Of a stretch of 8,983 nucleotides of DNA, positions 5,801-8,983 are shown piece after piece. Under the pieces are notes generated by a model. It had not been told where the DNA came from and made no database searches. It saw only the letters and a program-made list of their open reading frames with translations. Both the position numbers and the translations under genes were made by a program. The stretch spans positions 1-8,983 of the forward strand of contig LJNA01000053.1 in the NCBI GenBank assembly GCA_001304365.1, in the 5' to 3' direction. Each line of letters starts with the position of its first letter. Position 1 is the first letter of the stretch. This DNA is from Syntrophobacter sp. DG_60 (lineage in GTDB: Bacteria > Desulfobacterota > Desulfofervidia > Desulfofervidales > DG-60).

Positions 5801-5896
5801 TTACTGCTTCTTGAGTTTATTTTCAACAAGTAGAGAAGTTAGCAAATCCTCAACCTTAAATCTCCTCCACTGCCTTTCAAATAAAGAGAGTCTTTT
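5801..5896 (-). other. Possible coding remnant (about 31 aa) in divergent intergenic region
   Basis: On the minus strand a stop-bounded frame without any usual start reads as a basic, helical peptide containing FERQWRRFKVEDLLTSLL and ending ENKLKKQ-stop, 12 bp before the 109-aa gene. It could be the tail of a lost gene or chance. The remainder of this 279-bp gap (5789-6067) holds an imperfect AT-rich dyad around 5905-5930, a low-complexity stretch of CTCG/GAT-type words around 5944-5995, and the promoter at 6030-6057. Confidence 0.2.
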
Positions 5897-6029
5897 TTAT
5901 AACCGTTTATCATATCTAAATATGGATAACAAGCCTTATGAATGATACACGACTTGATGCTCGTTTCTCGTTTTATGCCCCAGGGTCGAGTATCCAATAT
6001 TATGCACCGTTCTTCTTTTGTTTGTTAAT

Positions 6030-6057
6030 TTGACAATTATTTAACCAAAGCTAAAAT
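6030..6057 (+). promoter_or_regulatory. Promoter of the sodium:solute symporter gene
   Basis: TTGACA (6030-6035, perfect) is followed after 16 nt by TAAAAT (6052-6057, five of six). Transcription would begin near 6063-6066. The ATG is at 6068, so the mRNA would have almost no leader. No Shine-Dalgarno is visible either. Confidence 0.75.
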
Positions 6058-6067
6058 ATCTTAAAAA

Positions 6068-7444
6068 ATGCTATTTTTCTGGCTTTATCTGCTCTGTTTA
6101 ATCATTATTGGAGAGGTTTGTGCCCGAAAAAGGATAAAGAGCTTAGACGATTTCCTTCTAGCAGGTAGGCACCATGGTATTCTTATCTCATCTGGAAGCT
6201 TGACCGCTACTGTTATTGGGGCAGGCTCTACCATGGGGGCCGCTGGGGCAGCCTATTATGTAGGGATATCAGCTGCTTGGTACTTATTAAGTGCCTGTAT
6301 AGGGCTATTTATCTTGGCCTTTACCTTAGCCCCAGCTCTAAGAAGTATGTCCCTTTACACTATACCAGAATTTATGGGCAAAAGGTATGGGGCTAGGGCC
6401 AAGGTTCTAGCCAGTTTTTTGAGCATTATTGGCCTGCTCCTCTTTTTGGCTGCCCAGTTTTATGCCATTGGGGTAATCTTAAACCAATTAACTGCTATCC
6501 AGATTAGATTAGCTATTGTTTTAGCGGCATTTTTGGTAATATTTTATACATTGCGGGGAGGGGCATGGGCTGTACACTTCTCAGATAACCTCCAACTTGT
6601 TCTGTTTGTCTTGGGACTACTCTTACTTTGTATCTTTGGGCTCAAGGAAATTTGGGGCCAGCACACCCTTAATCATCCTCCCTTAGCCAAGGGATTTGAA
6701 GACATGGGCCACCACTGGTTCCACCCTACCCTAGAAAAGAGGGTTAAAGCCTGGGATATATTTGGATTAGGAACCACTATCTTGGGGTGGATTATTATGT
6801 CTACCACTTGGCATTTTACTATGCAGAGCACAGCACAAAGATTTCTTTCCACCAAAGATGTAAAAACAGCTAAGGTAAGCTGCCTAATGTCTATCCTTTT
6901 ATTGCTTCCCATTGCCTTTAGCGTGGCCTTAGTAGGGATGATAGCGCGTTTAATTTATCCCCACTTACCACCAGCAACTGGAATTGCCCAAGGCCAGGCC
7001 CTAATTGTTTTAGTTAACACAGTTTTACCTAATATATTAGGAGGTTTACTACTTGCAGCATTAGTAGCAATTATCATGTCTACTTGTGATAGTGCCTTAC
7101 TCGGGGCCAGTACCATCTTCCTAAAAGATATTTATCCTAGGGTGAACATTAGATTACTTACCCTTTGCTTAGGCAGTGTGGCCACTACAGGGGCCATATT
7201 ATGGCCACGTCTTATCCAACTGCTAGAGTGGACTGCTGCAATCTATTGTATTGGTTTGTTTGCCCCATTAATACTTGGCCTATATTGGAAAAAGGCATCG
7301 GAGAAAAGCGCCTTAGTTACTATGGTACTTAGTGGAATCATTGGTGGCCTTTGGCGTATATTAGAGATAGAACAAATGTCAGGTATTCACTTCCTTATCC
7401 CTGCCCTTATTTCTTCCTTTATCATCATGGTGATATTTAAATAA
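6068..7444 (+). CDS. Sodium:solute symporter (SSS) family transporter
   Basis: A 458-aa inner-membrane protein with about 12-13 hydrophobic segments, near the usual SSS length of 450-550. Family marks in order: SLDDFLLAGR (25-34), GAGSTMGAAGAAYYVGISAAWY (51-72 region), TIPEFMGKRYGARA (98-111), TLRGGAWAVHFSD (161-173), STAQRFLSTKD (254-264), and the diagnostic AALVAIIMSTCDSALLGAS with KDIYP (330-356). The Ser/Thr cluster around 338-342 corresponds to the sodium-binding helix of this fold. The substrate cannot be read from sequence; amino acids, carboxylates, sugars and pantothenate are all carried by relatives. It is the only sizeable plus-strand gene and stands alone, diverging from the 109-aa gene. 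The start is fixed by the strong promoter 10 bp upstream and by the early SLDDFLLAGR position; translation may be leaderless. Confidence 0.9.
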   Translation: MLFFWLYLLCLIIIGEVCARKRIKSLDDFLLAGRHHGILISSGSLTATVIGAGSTMGAAGAAYYVGISAAWYLLSACIGLFILAFTLAPALRSMSLYTIPEFMGKRYGARAKVLASFLSIIGLLLFLAAQFYAIGVILNQLTAIQIRLAIVLAAFLVIFYTLRGGAWAVHFSDNLQLVLFVLGLLLLCIFGLKEIWGQHTLNHPPLAKGFEDMGHHWFHPTLEKRVKAWDIFGLGTTILGWIIMSTTWHFTMQSTAQRFLSTKDVKTAKVSCLMSILLLLPIAFSVALVGMIARLIYPHLPPATGIAQGQALIVLVNTVLPNILGGLLLAALVAIIMSTCDSALLGASTIFLKDIYPRVNIRLLTLCLGSVATTGAILWPRLIQLLEWTAAIYCIGLFAPLILGLYWKKASEKSALVTMVLSGIIGGLWRILEIEQMSGIHFLIPALISSFIIMVIFK

Positions 7445-7457
7445 AGGGAGTGGGGAA

Positions 7458-7523
7458 ATGAGTCCGAGAATGAAGGGAAAATATGTGGTAAATGAAAGAG
7501 GAAAATGCATCCTTCTGGATTAA
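7458..7523 (+). pseudogene. 21-codon antitoxin-like fragment
   Basis: Starts with ATG after AGGGAG (7 nt spacing) and reads MSPRMKGKYVVNERGKCILLD-stop. The core KGKYVVNE.G...I.LD looks like the N-terminus of small RelB/Phd-type antitoxins (KGKYVVDE.G....V.LD), which normally run about 70-90 aa. Here it ends after 21 codons and no continuation is visible in other frames. It starts 13 bp after the symporter stop. It could be a relic or a short real peptide. Confidence 0.35.
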
Positions 7524-7600
7524 ATCAAATCTGGTTCCACTCGATAATAGACCCATAGTATAAAAAATCCTCGAAAAACGATTTTATTTTTTGTCTACAT

Positions 7601-8092
7601 TTACTTTCCCTCTTCCACCTCTTGTATCAATTGTAAACAATCAGAAACAATCTTTTTTGCCATAGGATCGAGATGCTTTTCTAACCACTGAATAAATTGT
7701 TTAAATTTAACTTCTGATAACTCCTTTTTGGCTAGCCACAATTCTTCTGACACAGCCAGAAGGTGAGATTCTTCATATCTAATGCTGGACCTAATTCCTT
7801 CTCGCCACTCATGATACACCACATACCTCCGGAATTCTTCAGGAACAATATCCCCAATAAAGATCATGAATTCGTCACTAAATATACTTTCTGGATGTTT
7901 TTTTATTGATATTCCTAAAAATTCTTTCATTTCTCTATACGGAAGCGGCAGTTTTTCCTTATTTACCACTGCATACTCTGCCTCTTGCTCAAAAAACATT
8001 TCTCGTTGTTTTTGAGTGCTTTCCCATATCTGATGAAATAATTGGTGTCTCTTTTTCTCTTCCTCTATTTCATCTATTCGCTTTTCCATCAT
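7601..8092 (-). CDS. Uncharacterised 163-aa protein with HExxE...H motif
   Basis: A soluble, charged protein, helical throughout. An N-terminal coiled-coil-like segment (residues 1-40, rich in E, K, Q) is followed by a central region with FMIFIGDIVPEEFRRYVVYHEWREG. There H94-E95-x2-E98 and H110 (about 12 residues on, in EESHLLAVSEELWLAKKEL) form a possible metal-binding set reminiscent of zinc-peptidase or antitoxin-linked ImmA-like proteins. This is resemblance, not recognition. The C-terminus (KFKQFIQWLEKHLDPMAKKI) is helical. The ribosome site AGAGGTGA lies 3-4 nt before the first ATG and 6-7 nt before the second, so the second Met (8089) is an equally good start. It stands alone next to broken genes and may be a recently acquired accessory gene. 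Function unknown. Confidence 0.65.
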   Translation of the reverse strand: MMEKRIDEIEEEKKRHQLFHQIWESTQKQREMFFEQEAEYAVVNKEKLPLPYREMKEFLGISIKKHPESIFSDEFMIFIGDIVPEEFRRYVVYHEWREGIRSSIRYEESHLLAVSEELWLAKKELSEVKFKQFIQWLEKHLDPMAKKIVSDCLQLIQEVEEGK

Positions 8093-8177
8093 TTCTCACC
8101 TCTAAGGGCCGATGTTCTCTCAGAGTAGCCGAATAACGATATAGCCTAACTCATTAAGATACGTCCAAGATGTATCA

Positions 8178-8413
8178 TTATATATAGTATGCCTCCTTCT
8201 GCAAATAGTGATCCACAGAAACCTTGCGAATTGCTTCATCCGCGATTCCGACCAGCTTATTCATATCTACATAACTGCGGATATCCCCCAATTGTAGGGT
8301 ATATCCGCAGTATTCCGGATATACGTACCTATGATTCGCCCTTGATAATTATACTTACTATAATCCTTGAAAAGTTTCCACTGCACATTCGCATTGAAGG
8401 CTAAACTAAGTAT
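8178..8413 (-). pseudogene. Frameshifted coding remnant, unidentified
   Basis: Two adjoining minus-strand frames read as one protein-like sequence. The first (8413 down to about 8285) contains WKLFKDYSKYNYQGRIIGTY and NTADIPYNWG. The second continues as GDIRSYVDMNKLVGIADEA, then IRKVSVDHYLQKEAYYI and a TAA at 8180-8178. They join at a run of five G (minus strand, 8289-8285); one missing G explains the shift. No start codon precedes, and a TAA lies two codons upstream of the first readable part, so the 5' end is lost too. The break sits in a palindrome, CTGCGGATAT (8275-8284) with ATATCCGCAG (8301-8310). I do not recognise the family. The frame joint is seen in the sequence; the pseudogene label is inference. 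Confidence 0.5.
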
Positions 8414-8437
8414 TTAGCCAAAGCAATTATTGGCCTT

Positions 8438-8501
8438 TTAGACAAGAGTAAAAGTGTTAGATGACCTTTTTATCTATCGTCTTAGGCTCAACCTTGTCTA
8501 A
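8438..8501. repeat. 9-bp inverted repeat in non-coding stretch
   Basis: TTAGACAAG (8438-8446) and CTTGTCTAA (8493-8501) are perfect inverse copies, 46 bp apart. Just to the left a small hairpin GGCTAAA/TTTAGCC (8399-8419) and GCCAA/TTGGC (8417-8434) occur. The whole non-coding stretch 8414-8622 shows no convincing gene on either strand apart from short open runs. It could be an end of a decayed insertion element, which I cannot show. Confidence 0.3.
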
Positions 8502-8622
8502 TTTTCGTGATATAGGGCTGTGGAGATTCTTTAAATTAGTTAAATTTTTCAATCAAGCAAAATAGAACCCCAGAAGGGCCAGAAATAACAAAAATGTCTC
8601 CCCTAGCTTAAATGCATTATTA

Positions 8623-8983
8623 TTACCCTCCCCAAATCTTATTTATCACACAAATCACATCCTTAACATTTACATCGTCATCACCATTACAATCTGGTTT
8701 CCAGAGGCAGCGGCTGTACCTGGAATTTCGTTGATAATGCAGGTGACGTCTTGGAAGTTTATGTTTCCATCACCATTGGCATCACTCGGCAACGCCTATA
8801 GCCACTCATAGGGATTGAATTCCGAAGGGGGCACATACAGTACTTCAGCATATCCCCTGTTTAACAATTCCGCATTTAGATTAATTCCATCAATATAAAC
8901 AACTGTTAAGATCCTATAATATATATCATATCGTTTTTCGTCATCCACGTCAAAATCAACTTCTTTTCCTAGACATAATCCTT
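8623..8983 (-). pseudogene. Broken SNase-like nuclease with dockerin repeats, 5' end beyond the window
   Basis: The minus strand enters from the right edge in the frame of a thermonuclease (SNase) domain: GKEVDFDVDDEKRYDIYYR, then ILTVVYIDGINLNAELLNRG and YAEVLYVPPSEFNPYEWL. This matches the family pattern D.YgR.L..VY..G...N..L...G.A.v, and the Arg of YYR fits the catalytic-site arginine. A TAG (8798-8796) follows, then the same frame reads SDANGDGNINFQDVTCIINE, a type I dockerin calcium-binding repeat. Near 8705-8696 the frame shifts by one missing base. The other frame then gives PDCNGDDDVNVKDVICVINK and IWGG-stop, the second dockerin repeat. An intact version would be a secreted nuclease with a two-repeat dockerin. 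One nonsense codon plus one frameshift indicate decay, or sequencing errors. Confidence 0.75.

Noticed and set aside
5940..6000. Low-complexity CTCG/GAT-rich words upstream of the symporter as a CRISPR or tandem repeat
   Set aside because: No regular unit length or spacer pattern is visible.
7561..7592. Convergent terminator between the symporter and the 163-aa gene
   Set aside because: Only TCG/CGA plus an A/T run can pair, with a bulge. The stem is too weak to call, although T-runs are present on both strands.
8275..8310. Programmed -1 frameshift at the G-run with palindrome
   Set aside because: The slip site lies inside the 3' side of the palindrome rather than before a downstream stem, and the reading frame lacks a start, so a decayed gene is more likely.
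8796..8798. In-frame TAG between SNase and dockerin as a pyrrolysine codon
   Set aside because: A one-base frameshift breaks the same gene about 95 bp further on, so decay or sequence error is a simpler explanation. No methylamine methyltransferase context is present.

Overview
The window looks like an accessory-rich stretch from an AT-rich, anaerobic-type Gram-negative bacterium. The minor-pilin gene order (fimT/fimU-pilV-pilW-pilX), a c-di-GMP-I riboswitch on the pilin leader, a small ComEA-like protein and an ArnT-type glycosyltransferase next to a PAP2 phosphatase all fit Desulfobacterota (the former Deltaproteobacteria). That placement is inference, not something the sequence proves.

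Layout. From 1 to 2850 lies a minus-strand minor-pilin operon. It reads from a promoter near 2850-2878, through a c-di-GMP-I (GEMM-I) aptamer (about 2739-2842) and an intrinsic terminator (2690-2730), into fimT-, pilV-, pilW- and pilX-like genes. A 233-bp multiply palindromic element (1468-1700) sits between pilV and pilW. The pilX reading frame stops at a TGA 44 bases from the left edge, but the same frame stays open beyond it to the edge. A hairpin resembling a bacterial SECIS follows the TGA, so selenocysteine is a testable possibility. A minus-strand comEA-like gene (2909-3193) has its own good promoter and is bracketed by a perfect 14-bp inverted repeat.

From 3323 to 5788 a second minus-strand cluster encodes an uncharacterised 109-aa protein, a PAP2 lipid phosphatase (TTG start) and a membrane GT-C glycosyltransferase. 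The last two overlap by ATGA and probably act on a polyprenyl-phosphate-linked sugar in the cell envelope. At 6068-7444 a plus-strand sodium:solute symporter has a near-consensus promoter so close that its mRNA may be leaderless.

The right end (7445-8983) looks degraded. It holds a 21-codon antitoxin-like fragment, an uncharacterised 163-aa protein with a HExxE-type motif, a frameshifted remnant at 8178-8413, and the 3' part of a broken SNase-nuclease/dockerin gene running off the right edge. No tRNA, rRNA, CRISPR array or intact transposase was seen.

The most interesting signals are the riboswitch-controlled pilin operon, the possible Sec-UGA in pilX, the structured element inside the operon, and the inverted repeat around comEA.
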